Of a stretch of 64,000 nucleotides of DNA, positions 8,060 through 16,964 are shown piece by piece (positions within the stretch are counted from its first letter, which is position 1; each line of letters starts with the position of its first letter). Origin of the DNA: Mycobacterium barrassiae (GTDB lineage Bacteria; Actinomycetota; Actinomycetes; Mycobacteriales; Mycobacteriaceae); contig NZ_JACKUK010000027.1 in assembly GCF_025822765.1 (NCBI RefSeq), positions 63,626-127,625 on the forward strand, given 5' to 3'. The position numbers were made by a program, and so were the translations under genes. The notes beneath the pieces were generated by a model that saw only the letters and a list, made by a program, of their open reading frames with translations, was not told where the DNA came from and searched no databases.

Positions 8060-8982
8060 TGAGCGAACCGGTAACCCAAGAAACGTCGACGGTCGCGCAG
8101 TCAGGCGTCGACGTCGCAGGCTTCGCATCGCGACGCACCCTGGTGCTGCGGCGGTTCGTGCGCAACAAGCCCGCGGTGGCGTCCCTGATATTGCTGGCGC
8201 TGATGTTCGTCGCCTGCTACGCCCTGCCGCCGCTACTGCCGTACAGCTACAGCGACCTCGACTACTTCGCGCTGCAGCAGCCGCCGAACGTCGACCACTG
8301 GTTCGGCACCAACGCACTCGGGCAGGATCTGCTGGCCCAAACCCTGCGCGGTATGCAGAAATCCATGCTGATCGGTGTCTGCGTGGCGTTCATCTCGACG
8401 ATCATTGCGGCAACCGTGGGCGCGATCGCCGGCTACTTCGGCAGTTGGCGCGACCGCACCCTGATGTGGCTGGTCGATCTGATGCTGGTGGTGCCGAGCT
8501 TCCTGCTCATCTCGATTGTCGTGCAGCGCACCAAAGGTGACATCTTCTGGTTGATCGTGCTGCTGGCCGCGTTCAGCTGGATGATCAGCTCCCGGATCGT
8601 ACGGGGTATGACGATGAGCCTGCGCGATCGCGAATTCGTCGCCGCCGCACGGTATATGGGTGTCAGCAACACGCGGATCATCCTGCGGCACATCATCCCT
8701 AACGTCGCGTCGATCATCATCATCGACACCGCGCTCAACGTCGGCGTCGCCGTCCTCGCCGAGACCGGCCTGAGCTACCTGGGCTTCGGCATCCAGCCGC
8801 CGGATGTATCGCTAGGCACCCTGATCGCCGACGGTACCAAGTCAGCGACCACCTTCCCGTGGCTGTTCCTTTTCCCCGCAGGCGTTCTCGTGTTGATCAT
8901 CCTGTGCGCCAACCTCGTCGGCGACGGGTTGCGCGACGCGCTCGATCCCAGCGCCAGGCAGTTGCGGAGGCGGCGGAAGTGA
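8059..8982 (+). CDS. oppC: Oligopeptide ABC transporter permease OppC
   Basis: 307 residues. Cytoplasmic N-terminus, TM1 ([18 protein letters not shown]), the periplasmic [19 protein letters not shown] segment characteristic of DppC/OppC permeases, five more helices, and the EAA loop [20 protein letters not shown]. It pairs with OppB. It overlaps oppB by one base at the start and the oppD GTG by four bases at the end, so the four genes are very probably one transcript. Confidence 0.95.
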   Translation: MSEPVTQETSTVAQSGVDVAGFASRRTLVLRRFVRNKPAVASLILLALMFVACYALPPLLPYSYSDLDYFALQQPPNVDHWFGTNALGQDLLAQTLRGMQKSMLIGVCVAFISTIIAATVGAIAGYFGSWRDRTLMWLVDLMLVVPSFLLISIVVQRTKGDIFWLIVLLAAFSWMISSRIVRGMTMSLRDREFVAAARYMGVSNTRIILRHIIPNVASIIIIDTALNVGVAVLAETGLSYLGFGIQPPDVSLGTLIADGTKSATTFPWLFLFPAGVLVLIILCANLVGDGLRDALDPSARQLRRRRK

Positions 8983-10814
8983 GCCTGCTGGAGGTACGTG
9001 ACCTCACCGTCGCCTTTCCGACCGACGCCGATCCGGTGAATGCGGTGCGCGGCATGAACTTTGACGTCAACCCGCGCGAGGTCGTCGCCCTGGTCGGCGA
9101 ATCGGGTGCCGGCAAGTCGGCCAGCGCGATGGCCGTCGTCGGCCTACTACCCGAGTACGCGACGGTGGCCGGCTCCATCAAACTGCACGGCGACGAGCTC
9201 ATCGGGTTGTCGGATCGACGGATGTCGGAGATCCGCGGCAAGAAGATCGGCACCGTCTTCCAGGATCCGATGTCGGCGCTCACCCCCGTCTACACCGTCG
9301 GCGATCAGATCGCCGAGGCGATCGAGGTCCATCAGCGCGACGTCACCCGACGGGCGGCCAAGGCCCGGGCCGTCGAACTGCTCGAACTCGTCGGGATCGC
9401 CCAGCCGGAGCGCCGGGCGCGGTCGTTTCCGCACGAGCTGTCCGGCGGCGAGCGGCAGCGGGTGGTCATCGCGATGGCCATCGCCAATGACCCCGATCTG
9501 CTGATCTGCGACGAGCCGACCACCGCGCTGGACGTCACCGTGCAGGCGCAGGTCCTCGACGTCCTGAAGACCGCGCGCGACGTCACGGGTGCCGGCGTGC
9601 TGATCATCACCCACGATCTCGGGGTGGTCGCCGAGTTCGCCGACCGCGCGCTGGTGATGTACGCCGGACGCCCCGTCGAGATCGCCACCGTCGAAGAGCT
9701 GTACCGCGACCGCCGGATGCCCTACACCGCCGGGCTTCTCGGCTCGGTACCCCGGCTCGACACCCCGCAGGGCTCGCGACTGGTGCCCATCCCAGGCGCC
9801 CCGCCGTCGATGGCAGCGCTGCCACCGGGCTGCCCGTTCGCCCCGCGCTGCCCGCTCGCCATCGACGACTGCCGCGCCGCGGAACCGGACCTGCTCGAGA
9901 TGGGCCCGGACCACACCGCCGCATGCATTAGGACCGACCAGGTCGCCGGCCGCAGCGCCGCGCAGATCTACGGCGTGTCCACCGAACCTCCCGCCCGCAC
10001 AGAGATCTCGGACTCGTCCGTCGTGCTGCGTGTCCAAGACCTCGTCAAGACGTTCCAGCTGACCAAGGGTGTGGTGTTCCGCAGGCACGTCGGCGAGGTA
10101 CGTGCGGTCGACGGTGTCAGCTTCGAGCTGCGGCAGGGCCGCACGCTGGGCATCGTCGGTGAATCCGGCTCGGGCAAGACGACCACGTTGCACCAGGTGC
10201 TGGGGCTGACCGCGCCGCAATCGGGTTCGATCGAGGTGCTCGGCCACGATGTTGCGACGCTGGATCGGCACGCCCGCCGCGAGCTGCGCGGCGACCTGCA
10301 GGTCGTTTTTCAGGATCCGGTCGCGTCGCTGGACCCCCGTCTCCCGGTGTTCGATGTTCTCTCAGAGCCGTTGAGCGCCAACGGTTTCGACAAGAGTCAA
10401 ATCGACGACAGAGTGGCCGAACTGCTCGGCATCGTCGGACTGCGACGGGAGGATGCCACCCGCTACCCGGCGGAGTTCTCCGGCGGCCAGAAGCAGCGCA
10501 TCGGCATCGCCCGAGCGTTGGCCACCCAGCCCAAGATCCTCGCGCTCGACGAGCCTGTGTCCGCGCTCGACGTGTCGATCCAGGCGGGCATCATCAACCT
10601 CCTGCTCGACCTGCAGCAGCGGTTCGACCTGTCCTACCTGTTCGTCTCCCACGACCTGTCGGTCGTCAAACATCTCGCCCACCGGGTGGCGGTGATGTAC
10701 AAGGGTTCGATCGTCGAGCAAGGCGACGGTGACCAGGTGTTCAACCGCCCGCAACACGACTACACCCGCCGACTGCTTGCTGCGGTTCCGCAACCGGAGG
10801 TCAAACGCAGCTAG
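8979..10814 (+). CDS. oppD: Fused double-ATPase OppD (OppD-OppF type)
   Basis: 611 residues carrying two complete ABC ATPase domains in one chain, as in M. tuberculosis Rv1281c. Domain 1: Walker A GESGAGKS, signature LSGGERQRV, Walker [10 protein letters not shown] connecting oligo_HPY region has clustered cysteines (CPFAPRC, then DDC and AACI), the segment reported to hold an iron-sulfur cluster in the tuberculosis protein. Domain 2: Walker A GESGSGKT, signature FSGGQKQRI, Walker [10 protein letters not shown]-loop VSHDLS. It powers peptide import through OppBC. The start is the GTG overlapping the oppC stop (GTGA). Confidence 0.95.
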   Translation: MSLLEVRDLTVAFPTDADPVNAVRGMNFDVNPREVVALVGESGAGKSASAMAVVGLLPEYATVAGSIKLHGDELIGLSDRRMSEIRGKKIGTVFQDPMSALTPVYTVGDQIAEAIEVHQRDVTRRAAKARAVELLELVGIAQPERRARSFPHELSGGERQRVVIAMAIANDPDLLICDEPTTALDVTVQAQVLDVLKTARDVTGAGVLIITHDLGVVAEFADRALVMYAGRPVEIATVEELYRDRRMPYTAGLLGSVPRLDTPQGSRLVPIPGAPPSMAALPPGCPFAPRCPLAIDDCRAAEPDLLEMGPDHTAACIRTDQVAGRSAAQIYGVSTEPPARTEISDSSVVLRVQDLVKTFQLTKGVVFRRHVGEVRAVDGVSFELRQGRTLGIVGESGSGKTTTLHQVLGLTAPQSGSIEVLGHDVATLDRHARRELRGDLQVVFQDPVASLDPRLPVFDVLSEPLSANGFDKSQIDDRVAELLGIVGLRREDATRYPAEFSGGQKQRIGIARALATQPKILALDEPVSALDVSIQAGIINLLLDLQQRFDLSYLFVSHDLSVVKHLAHRVAVMYKGSIVEQGDGDQVFNRPQHDYTRRLLAAVPQPEVKRS

Positions 10815-10825
10815 AGTCTGTGCGC

Positions 10826-12505
10826 ATGAGGATCCGACGCTTCGCTCAGACCTTGGGACTAGCAGCTGTGATCGCCGCCCTCACCCTGTCCGCCTGCTCC
10901 GGCAGCAACCAGGAGGCGCCGTCGGCGGGTGGATCCGCGGAAGTCGGCACCACCAACGACATCAACCCGCAGGACGTCGCCAACCTGCGGGAGGGCGGCA
11001 ACCTCCGGCTGGCGCTCAACGACTTCCCGCCGAACTTCAACTCGCTGCACATCGACGGCAACACCGGCGACGTCGGCTCGCTCATGCGCTCCACGATGCC
11101 GCGCGCGTTCCGAATCGCCGCCGACGGGTCGGCCACGGTCAACACCGACTACTTCACCAGCGTGGAGCTGACGAGCACCGACCCCCAGGTCGTGACCTAC
11201 ACGATCAACCCCAAGGCGGTGTGGAGCGACGGCACCCCCATCACGTGGGAGGACATCCAGTCGCAGGTCAATGCCATGAGCGGTAAGGACAAGAACTTCG
11301 CGATCGCGGCCACCAACGGCAGCGACCGGGTCGAGAAGGTCGAGCGCGGAGTGGACGACCGGCAGGCTGTCGTCACCTTCGCCAAGCCGTGGGCCGACTG
11401 GAAAGGCATGTTCGCCGGCAGCACCGTGCTGTTGCCGAAGACGTCGACGGCCACCCCGGAGGCCTTCAATCGGGCGCAACTCAATGGGCCGGGCCCGTCA
11501 GCCGGACCGTTCATCATCTCCAACCTCGACCGTGGGGCGAAGCGGATCACGTTGACGCGCAACCCCAAATGGTGGGGTGAGAAACCACTGCTGGACAGCA
11601 TCACCTACCTGGTTCTCGACGACGCGGCACGGATTCCCGCATTGCAGAACAACACCATCGACGCCACCGGCCTCGCCACCCTCGACGAGATGGAGATCGC
11701 GCGACGCACCAAGGGGATCGCCATCCGCCGCGCCCCCGGGCTCGGTTGGTATCACTTCACGTTCAACGGGGCCCCCGGCAGAATCCTCGCCGACCCCGCA
11801 CTGCGACGGGCGGTCGCCATGGGCATCGACCGCAACACCATCGCCGCAGTCACCCAGCGTGGGCTCGCCGACAACCCTGTCCCGCTGAACAACCACATCT
11901 TCGTCGCAGGCCAGGAGGGCTACCAGGACAACAGCGGTGTCGTCGCCTACGACCCCGAGAACGCCAAGAAGGTGCTCGACGGGCTCGGCTGGCGGATGAA
12001 CGGCCAGTTCCGCGAGAAGGACGGTAAGCAACTGGTCATCCGCGACGTGCTCTTCGACTCACTCGGGACGCGACAGTACGGCCAGATCGCACAGAACAAT
12101 CTCGCGCAGATCGGCGTCAAACTCGAACTCGACATCAGGCCGGCCGCCGGCTTCTTCACCGACTACGTCACGGTGGGCAACTTCGATATCGCCCAATTCG
12201 CCTGGAGCGGTGACGCATTCCCGTTGGCGAGCCTGACCCAGATCTATCGCACCGACGCGGAGAGCAACTTCGGCAAGATCAGCAGCCCGCAGATCGACGC
12301 CAAGATCGAGGAGACGGTCGGCGAACTGGATCCGGCGAAGGCGCGGATGCTGGCCAACGAACTCGACAAGATGCTGTTCGAAGAGGTGTTCAGTCTCCCG
12401 CTGACGCAGTCGACCGGAAACATCGCGGTACGAAGCAATTTGGCGAACTTCGGGGCGTTCGGGTTGGCCGACCCGGACTACACGAAGATCGGCTTCATGA
12501 AGTAG
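10826..12505 (+). CDS. oppA: Oligopeptide-binding lipoprotein OppA
   Basis: A 559-residue type 5 solute-binding protein anchored as a lipoprotein: signal helix, lipobox LSAC with lipidated Cys24, then the SBP_bac_5 body (LRLALNDFPPNFNSLH, WSDGTPITWEDI, LNGPGPSAGPF, LRRAVAMGIDRN). It captures peptides outside the membrane and delivers them to OppBC. A GTG two codons upstream is an alternative start. The last 11 bases overlap the convergent hydrolase gene. The 11-base gap from oppD supports one operon. Confidence 0.95.
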   Translation: MRIRRFAQTLGLAAVIAALTLSACSGSNQEAPSAGGSAEVGTTNDINPQDVANLREGGNLRLALNDFPPNFNSLHIDGNTGDVGSLMRSTMPRAFRIAADGSATVNTDYFTSVELTSTDPQVVTYTINPKAVWSDGTPITWEDIQSQVNAMSGKDKNFAIAATNGSDRVEKVERGVDDRQAVVTFAKPWADWKGMFAGSTVLLPKTSTATPEAFNRAQLNGPGPSAGPFIISNLDRGAKRITLTRNPKWWGEKPLLDSITYLVLDDAARIPALQNNTIDATGLATLDEMEIARRTKGIAIRRAPGLGWYHFTFNGAPGRILADPALRRAVAMGIDRNTIAAVTQRGLADNPVPLNNHIFVAGQEGYQDNSGVVAYDPENAKKVLDGLGWRMNGQFREKDGKQLVIRDVLFDSLGTRQYGQIAQNNLAQIGVKLELDIRPAAGFFTDYVTVGNFDIAQFAWSGDAFPLASLTQIYRTDAESNFGKISSPQIDAKIEETVGELDPAKARMLANELDKMLFEEVFSLPLTQSTGNIAVRSNLANFGAFGLADPDYTKIGFMK

Positions 12506-13766
12506 CGCGCCGCACAGTTCGCGGAACCACCGCGGGCACCGCCGCTTCCAGGGCAGCCGCCGCTTCGATCCCCCAGATCAACGCGCGAACCGCCAACCCG
12601 GGCGGCTTCGAATCCAGCGCGGACTCGCGTTCCGGCAGCTGCTCGATCGCACCGTCGTAGATCGACTTGACGATGTCCAGGGCGGCTCGTTCGCGAAAAT
12701 CGACGATGCTGTGTCCGGCGGTCGCCAGGTTGACCAGGACCGCATTCGGGATCAGCGACGCGACTCGGCGGGCCACCGTCGGCGGGGTGATCAGGTCGCG
12801 ACCCCCGGAGAGCACCACCGTCGGCCAGGTGAAGTTCGGCATCTCGGCGACCAGATCGAAGGGTTCGGCATCGAATTCCGTTGTGTCTGGGGCTGCTTCG
12901 CGATACGCCACCGCGGGATCGAACGGTTCGCCATCAGGTGTCGCCCCATAGTTGAGTTCGCGGTATCCGATGCGGCCGACGAGATCGGGTTCGTGCCGAT
13001 ACGGCGCCTTGCGCTCGAACATCAGACTCGTGGCGTGGGCCATCCCTGACCACAACCAGCGCCGCCCGGTGAGCAGCAGGTCCAGTTGGCGCTGCAGCAG
13101 CGTCGGCCCGGCGAAGCCGTAGACGGCCATGGCCAGTTGCGTGGCCGCCGGCGTCAACTGGTCTTCGTGGACCAGGCGTCGCACCTTGGGTGCCAGGTCG
13201 GCGGTCTCGGGGTCGTCGCCGTTCCACAGCAGTCGGCGTGCCGCCTCGCGGACGGCGTCGATGTCCTGCGCGGAGAGCACCGGCGAGTCCAGCACCATCG
13301 CGTGCACTCGATTCGGATGGCGGACCCCGAACCCCGCAGCGAGATAGGTGCCGTAGGACGTGCCGTAGATGACCGCCTTGTCGACACCCGCGTCATCGAG
13401 TACGGCGACAACGTCGTCGACGGCCTGGGCGATCGTCAGCGCCTCCGGCGGCAGATCGGCGCCGCGGTCGTCATGGCGTGACATGCCTACTCCGCGGTGC
13501 TCGATCATGATCACATCGAGGCCCTCGGCTACCGCACGGCGCCGAAACCCCCTGTACAACGCGATCGACGCGGCGCCCGGACCGCCGGGGATCACGACCA
13601 GCGGATGTGCGGACTTGCGGCCGGTCCGGACGTAGTAGAGGTCGAACTCCTCATCGGTGCCGTCCTGGCCGGCCCGCACCGGCCGCCGGACGGCCCGAAC
13701 ACCTGGCAGCGCCGCGAGTTTGTCGTGCGCCCGCCGACGCTTGGCGTTCATGGTCATCACGTCCAT
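12495..13766 (-). CDS. Alpha/beta-hydrolase (proline iminopeptidase/TAP-like)
   Basis: 423 residues. The oxyanion region is VVIPGGPGAAS, the nucleophile elbow is GTSYGTYLAAG (Ser), then VLDSPV, a lid insertion, and C-terminal VLSGGRDLITPP and ATAGHSIVDF supplying the likely acid and histidine. This is the arrangement of S33 prolyl aminopeptidases and related tripeptidyl aminopeptidases. The ATG chosen has GAGGG a few bases upstream; three in-frame ATGs within 16 bases make the exact start uncertain. It converges on oppA, and a peptide-cleaving role beside a peptide importer is attractive but inferred. Confidence 0.8.
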   Translation of the reverse strand: MDVMTMNAKRRRAHDKLAALPGVRAVRRPVRAGQDGTDEEFDLYYVRTGRKSAHPLVVIPGGPGAASIALYRGFRRRAVAEGLDVIMIEHRGVGMSRHDDRGADLPPEALTIAQAVDDVVAVLDDAGVDKAVIYGTSYGTYLAAGFGVRHPNRVHAMVLDSPVLSAQDIDAVREAARRLLWNGDDPETADLAPKVRRLVHEDQLTPAATQLAMAVYGFAGPTLLQRQLDLLLTGRRWLWSGMAHATSLMFERKAPYRHEPDLVGRIGYRELNYGATPDGEPFDPAVAYREAAPDTTEFDAEPFDLVAEMPNFTWPTVVLSGGRDLITPPTVARRVASLIPNAVLVNLATAGHSIVDFRERAALDIVKSIYDGAIEQLPERESALDSKPPGLAVRALIWGIEAAAALEAAVPAVVPRTVRRATS

Positions 13767-13808
13767 TGTGCCCTCAGCGCGCCGAGGTTCTATAGAGTCG
13801 CGGAACGA

Positions 13809-14246
13809 ATGGATCACACCCACGGAACCGAGGCAGGCGTGCGAACTGGAGAGTTCTTCGAGGGAGCCACGAAGGCGTTCGAGGTGCTGGGCGTCTTGTC
13901 GATGATCATCGGCTTCCTGTTCGCCTTCGCGCTGTCGGTGGTGACCTGGGCGCGCACAAAGAGCGGCGGCCGCGCGTTCAAGACGTTGCGGGAATCACTG
14001 GGAGGAGCAATCCTTCTCGGCCTCGAACTGCTTGTCGCAGCGGACATCGTCAAGACCGTCACGTCGACGCCGTCGCTGACCGACGCCGCCGTGCTCGGGC
14101 TGATCGTCCTCATCCGGACGGTGCTCAGCTTCACGATCCAGATCGAGATCGACGGTGTCGCACCGTGGCGCAAGGCGCTGAGAACCGGACCGGAGGTGCT
14201 GGCCAGCGCGGCTCGCAAGGCCATGCAACCGGAGCCCGGCGCCTAG
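13809..14246 (+). CDS. DUF1622 family small membrane protein
   Basis: 145 residues with a charged N-terminus, TM1 (VLGVLSMIIGFLFAFALSVV), a cytoplasmic TLRESLGGAILLGLELLVAADIVKT segment overlapping TM2, and TM3 (AAVLGLIVLIRTVLSFTI). The R-ESLG-ILLGLE-L-A-DI-KT pattern is characteristic of DUF1622. The family has no firm function. A TAGAGT element 10 bases before the ATG suggests a very short leader. It is divergent from the hydrolase and its stop is one base from the convergent GMC oxidoreductase. Confidence 0.75.
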   Translation: MDHTHGTEAGVRTGEFFEGATKAFEVLGVLSMIIGFLFAFALSVVTWARTKSGGRAFKTLRESLGGAILLGLELLVAADIVKTVTSTPSLTDAAVLGLIVLIRTVLSFTIQIEIDGVAPWRKALRTGPEVLASAARKAMQPEPGA

Positions 14247-14247
14247 G

Positions 14248-15792
14248 TCATTGGCCTGCGGCCCTGATGATGTCCGCCGCCTTCTCGCCGATCAGCACGC
14301 TGGGCGCGTGGGTGTGCCCGCGGATGATCGTCGGCATCACCGATGCGTCGGCGACGCGCAACCCGTCGACGCCGCGGACCCGCAACTCGGGGTCGACGAC
14401 GCTGGCATCGTCGCGGCCCATCCGGCAGGTACCCACCGGGTGATAGAGCGTGTGCGACAACGAGTTCAGCGCCCGCTCCATTGTTTCGTCGTCGAGGGTC
14501 GTGGCGTTGAGCGGCCTTGCGATCGCGCCGATGATGCCGTTGAGCGCAGGCGATTTCGCGATGGTGGCGCACATCCGCAGACCGGCCATCAACGCCTCGC
14601 GGTCTGCTCCCGCGGGGTCGGTGAGATAACGCGGGTCGATGATCGGCTTGTCCTTGGGATTTGCGGTCCGCAACGTGATGGTGCCGCTGCTGCGCGGCTT
14701 CAGCAGGATCGGCCCCATCACGACCGCATGGCCTGGATACGGGTCGCCGATCCCCTCCTCGAAGTACGGTGCAGGAGCGAAGATCAGCTCCAGGTCCGGC
14801 AATTCGAGATCCGCGCGGCTCTTCACGAACCCGTACGCCTCGCCGACGTTGGAGGTCAGCATGCCCCGTCTGCGGATGAGATAGTTCAACAGTTCGAGTG
14901 GCTTCTCGGCCGCGAAGAGCGAGTCGTTCGGCACGTCGAATCCCAGTGGCACGACAAGATGATCGAGTAGATTGGCGCCGACTTCCGGTGACGGGGCAAC
15001 CACTTCGATGCCGTGCTCCTCGAGCTGGTCACGGTCACCGATACCGGAGAGCATCAACAGCTGCGGGCTGTTGATCGCGCCACCGCAGAGGATCACCTCA
15101 CGGTGTGCGCGCACCACCTGCCTGGTGCTGCCCTTGTCGAACTCGACGCCGACGGCGCGACGCCCGTCGAACAGCACCTTGGTCGCGGTCGCCTCGGTCA
15201 GCAGTGTCAGGTTCGGCCGTTTGAGCGCGGGCCGCAGGTAGGCATCGGCGGTGCTCCACCGCGCGCCGCGGCGTTGCGTGACGCGGGTTTCGCAGAAGCC
15301 CTCCGGCTCAGCCTGATTAGGTTCTTCGATGCGGTAGCCGCATTCCTCGACGGCCTTCAGCCACGCTGCGGTGGACGTGCGGGGGCTTCGTTGACGCGCG
15401 ATCGACAGCGGGCCGCTCTCGATGCGGGTCAGATACGGTTCGAGATGGGCGTAGTCCCACTGTTCGCCGGCGACCGCACCCCACTCGTCGTAGTCCGCGG
15501 CGAAGCCGCGCACCCACATCATCGCGTTCATCGACGAGGAGCCACCGAGCATTTTGCCTCGCGGCCAATAGATCTCGCGCCCGTCGAGTTCCTTCTGCGG
15601 TTCCGTCAGATAGTCCCAGTCCATCGGAGTGCGCATCAGCTTGGCGAAACCCGCGGGGATGTGGATGAATTTATCCTTGTCCTTCGGCCCGGCTTCGAGC
15701 ACCACGATTTGGGAGGAGGTGTCGGCGCTGAGGCGATTGGCCACTACCGATCCAGCAGAACCAGTTCCCACAACGACATAGTCGGCGTCCAC
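14248..15792 (-). CDS. GMC-family FAD oxidoreductase (choline dehydrogenase-like)
   Basis: 514 residues. N-terminal FAD Rossmann motif VGTGSAGSVVANRLS, GMC signature 1 around PRGKMLGGSSSMNAMMWVRG, signature 2 GAINSPQLLMLSGIG, and C-terminal active-site region HTLYHPVGTCRMG (His) with the final ADASVMPTIIRGHTHAPS. Members oxidise primary alcohols with flavin. It corresponds to Rv1279 by synteny. The substrate is unknown. The GTG giving VDADYVVVGTG was chosen because the open frame upstream is non-conserved looking and runs toward the repeat at 15864. Confidence 0.9.
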   Translation of the reverse strand: MDADYVVVGTGSAGSVVANRLSADTSSQIVVLEAGPKDKDKFIHIPAGFAKLMRTPMDWDYLTEPQKELDGREIYWPRGKMLGGSSSMNAMMWVRGFAADYDEWGAVAGEQWDYAHLEPYLTRIESGPLSIARQRSPRTSTAAWLKAVEECGYRIEEPNQAEPEGFCETRVTQRRGARWSTADAYLRPALKRPNLTLLTEATATKVLFDGRRAVGVEFDKGSTRQVVRAHREVILCGGAINSPQLLMLSGIGDRDQLEEHGIEVVAPSPEVGANLLDHLVVPLGFDVPNDSLFAAEKPLELLNYLIRRRGMLTSNVGEAYGFVKSRADLELPDLELIFAPAPYFEEGIGDPYPGHAVVMGPILLKPRSSGTITLRTANPKDKPIIDPRYLTDPAGADREALMAGLRMCATIAKSPALNGIIGAIARPLNATTLDDETMERALNSLSHTLYHPVGTCRMGRDDASVVDPELRVRGVDGLRVADASVMPTIIRGHTHAPSVLIGEKAADIIRAAGQ

Positions 15793-15863
15793 GCGCCGGA
15801 GTCTATGAGTCCGGTGGGTATCGATGGGGCCGCTTGGCGTGGATGCGCCGCCCCGAATCGCGC

Positions 15864-15922
15864 GAGCAGACGCAAAATGGCCCGACACGCCGGGAGAAGT
15901 GTGCACTCTGCGTCTGCTCGCC
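15864..15922. repeat. 59-bp inverted-repeat element A, copy 1
   Basis: The ends are GAGCAGACGCA and TGCGTCTGCTC in inverted orientation (arms extend to 13 bases from 15862 to 15921), with an internal CCGACACGCCGG. A second 59-base copy in the same orientation lies at 16901-16959 with about 12 differences, mostly in one 15-base stretch. It sits between the GMC gene start and the 3' end of the AbiEi/DUF559-like gene. It resembles a small palindromic intergenic repeat rather than an IS end. Confidence 0.75.
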
Positions 15923-15937
15923 AGGGGACTCGGTGGG

Positions 15938-16819
15938 TCAGCTAGCAATTTCGGCGCGGTCGAGGTGGTAGAAAAGTCGGCCGACGAGGTCAAAGGGTCG
16001 ACGGCGGACATCGTCGACGACGATCGGCACGATGGTGTAGCCACACTCCTGGAGCCGCGCCGTCTTGGTCCGGTCGTGCCGCAGCGCAGCAGCAGTGGCA
16101 TGCCATTCCATACTTTCGTATTCGGCGATGACCATCGCCTCCGGCCACGCGAAGTCAACTCGCCACAGTTCGCCACAGCGATCCACGATCTCGTACTGAA
16201 GCACCGGCATCGGCAAGCCCCCGTCGATGAAGACCAATCGTGCTTCGCTCTCCATCGGCGACTCTGCACGACCGTCTGCATACGACGCCAGCTCTCGGAC
16301 TTTCACGATTCCACGCCTACCTTTCTGCTCGGCTATCGCCGCGTGGAGTTCCACCGGGCTGCAAGCCCCGCTGTGGAGCACGGCGTCGAGTGTCGCCAGC
16401 GCCCGGGAACGTCGGAGATCGCGCGCGATTTCTACCGCCGTCCACGCAGGTGCCGTCGCAAGCCGCCCGTCTATTCGCCGTAGCGGCGCTCCAGCCCGTT
16501 GATGCACCATCAGATTTGGTGCCGGCCGTAAGCGGACGCCAGGGTCAAGCACGTGGATCCGGGTCGATTGCTCCGTATCGAAGCCGTACAACTGGGCCGC
16601 CGTCGACATACACGCGACGATTGTCTTACCGGTCATCAGGTCGAGCCCAGATAGTCGAGCCTTGATGTCGGGTTGGCCCAACGTATATACGCCGTGCCAC
16701 ACGCGAACGATGGCGCCGGCTTTCACGTAGTCGGAAAGGGTTCTGTGGGACAGCACGGATAGCAACTGTTTTCGGGTGGCAAGACCACCGCCGGAAGCGA
16801 ATACCTCTTCGATGAACAC
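15938..16819 (-). CDS. AbiEi-type winged-helix / DUF559 (restriction-endonuclease-like) protein
   Basis: About 293 residues from a GTG. The N-terminus (GLATRKQLLSVLSHRTLSDY, then VWHGVYTLG) is the small winged-helix domain seen in AbiEi antitoxin-like proteins. The C-terminus contains MESEARLVFIDGGLP, RVDFAWPEAMVIAEYES and a final YTIVPIV segment, matching the E...D...E-x-E layout of DUF559/very-short-patch-repair-like nuclease folds. Such two-domain genes are common, multicopy and patchy in mycobacteria; no partner toxin is adjacent. The gene lies between two copies of element A and appears less GC-rich than its neighbours by eye. Function unproven: orphan antitoxin-like, nuclease, or selfish gene. 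Confidence 0.65.
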   Translation of the reverse strand: MFIEEVFASGGGLATRKQLLSVLSHRTLSDYVKAGAIVRVWHGVYTLGQPDIKARLSGLDLMTGKTIVACMSTAAQLYGFDTEQSTRIHVLDPGVRLRPAPNLMVHQRAGAPLRRIDGRLATAPAWTAVEIARDLRRSRALATLDAVLHSGACSPVELHAAIAEQKGRRGIVKVRELASYADGRAESPMESEARLVFIDGGLPMPVLQYEIVDRCGELWRVDFAWPEAMVIAEYESMEWHATAAALRHDRTKTARLQECGYTIVPIVVDDVRRRPFDLVGRLFYHLDRAEIAS

Positions 16820-16900
16820 CGCTCGACACTGAAAGATCTGGCGACGATCGAACAGGGCCCCCCAACCGATCTGGGGACAAACTCGAAGTTGTGGATGGCC

Positions 16901-16959
16901 GAGCAGACACAAAATGACCCGACACGCCGGGGAAGTCGGAACCTTTGCGTCTGCTCGCC
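16901..16959. repeat. 59-bp inverted-repeat element A, copy 2
   Basis: Same length and orientation as the copy at 15864. The arms are GAGCAGACACAAA and TTTGCGTCTGCTC (one mismatch when paired). It begins 81 bases upstream of the proposed AbiEi-like start and ends 5 bases before the stop of the SMC-like gene, so it could also act as an RNA hairpin at the end of that transcript; there is no T-run typical of an intrinsic terminator. Confidence 0.75.
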
Positions 16960-16964
16960 GGTAG

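Noticed and set aside
15938-16819. A complete AbiE toxin-antitoxin pair
   Set aside because: No nucleotidyltransferase AbiEii-like gene is adjacent; only the antitoxin-type winged helix with a DUF559-like tail is seen.
15864-16959. Two element A copies as ends of an insertion sequence
   Set aside because: They are in the same orientation, each is itself a palindrome, and no transposase lies between them.
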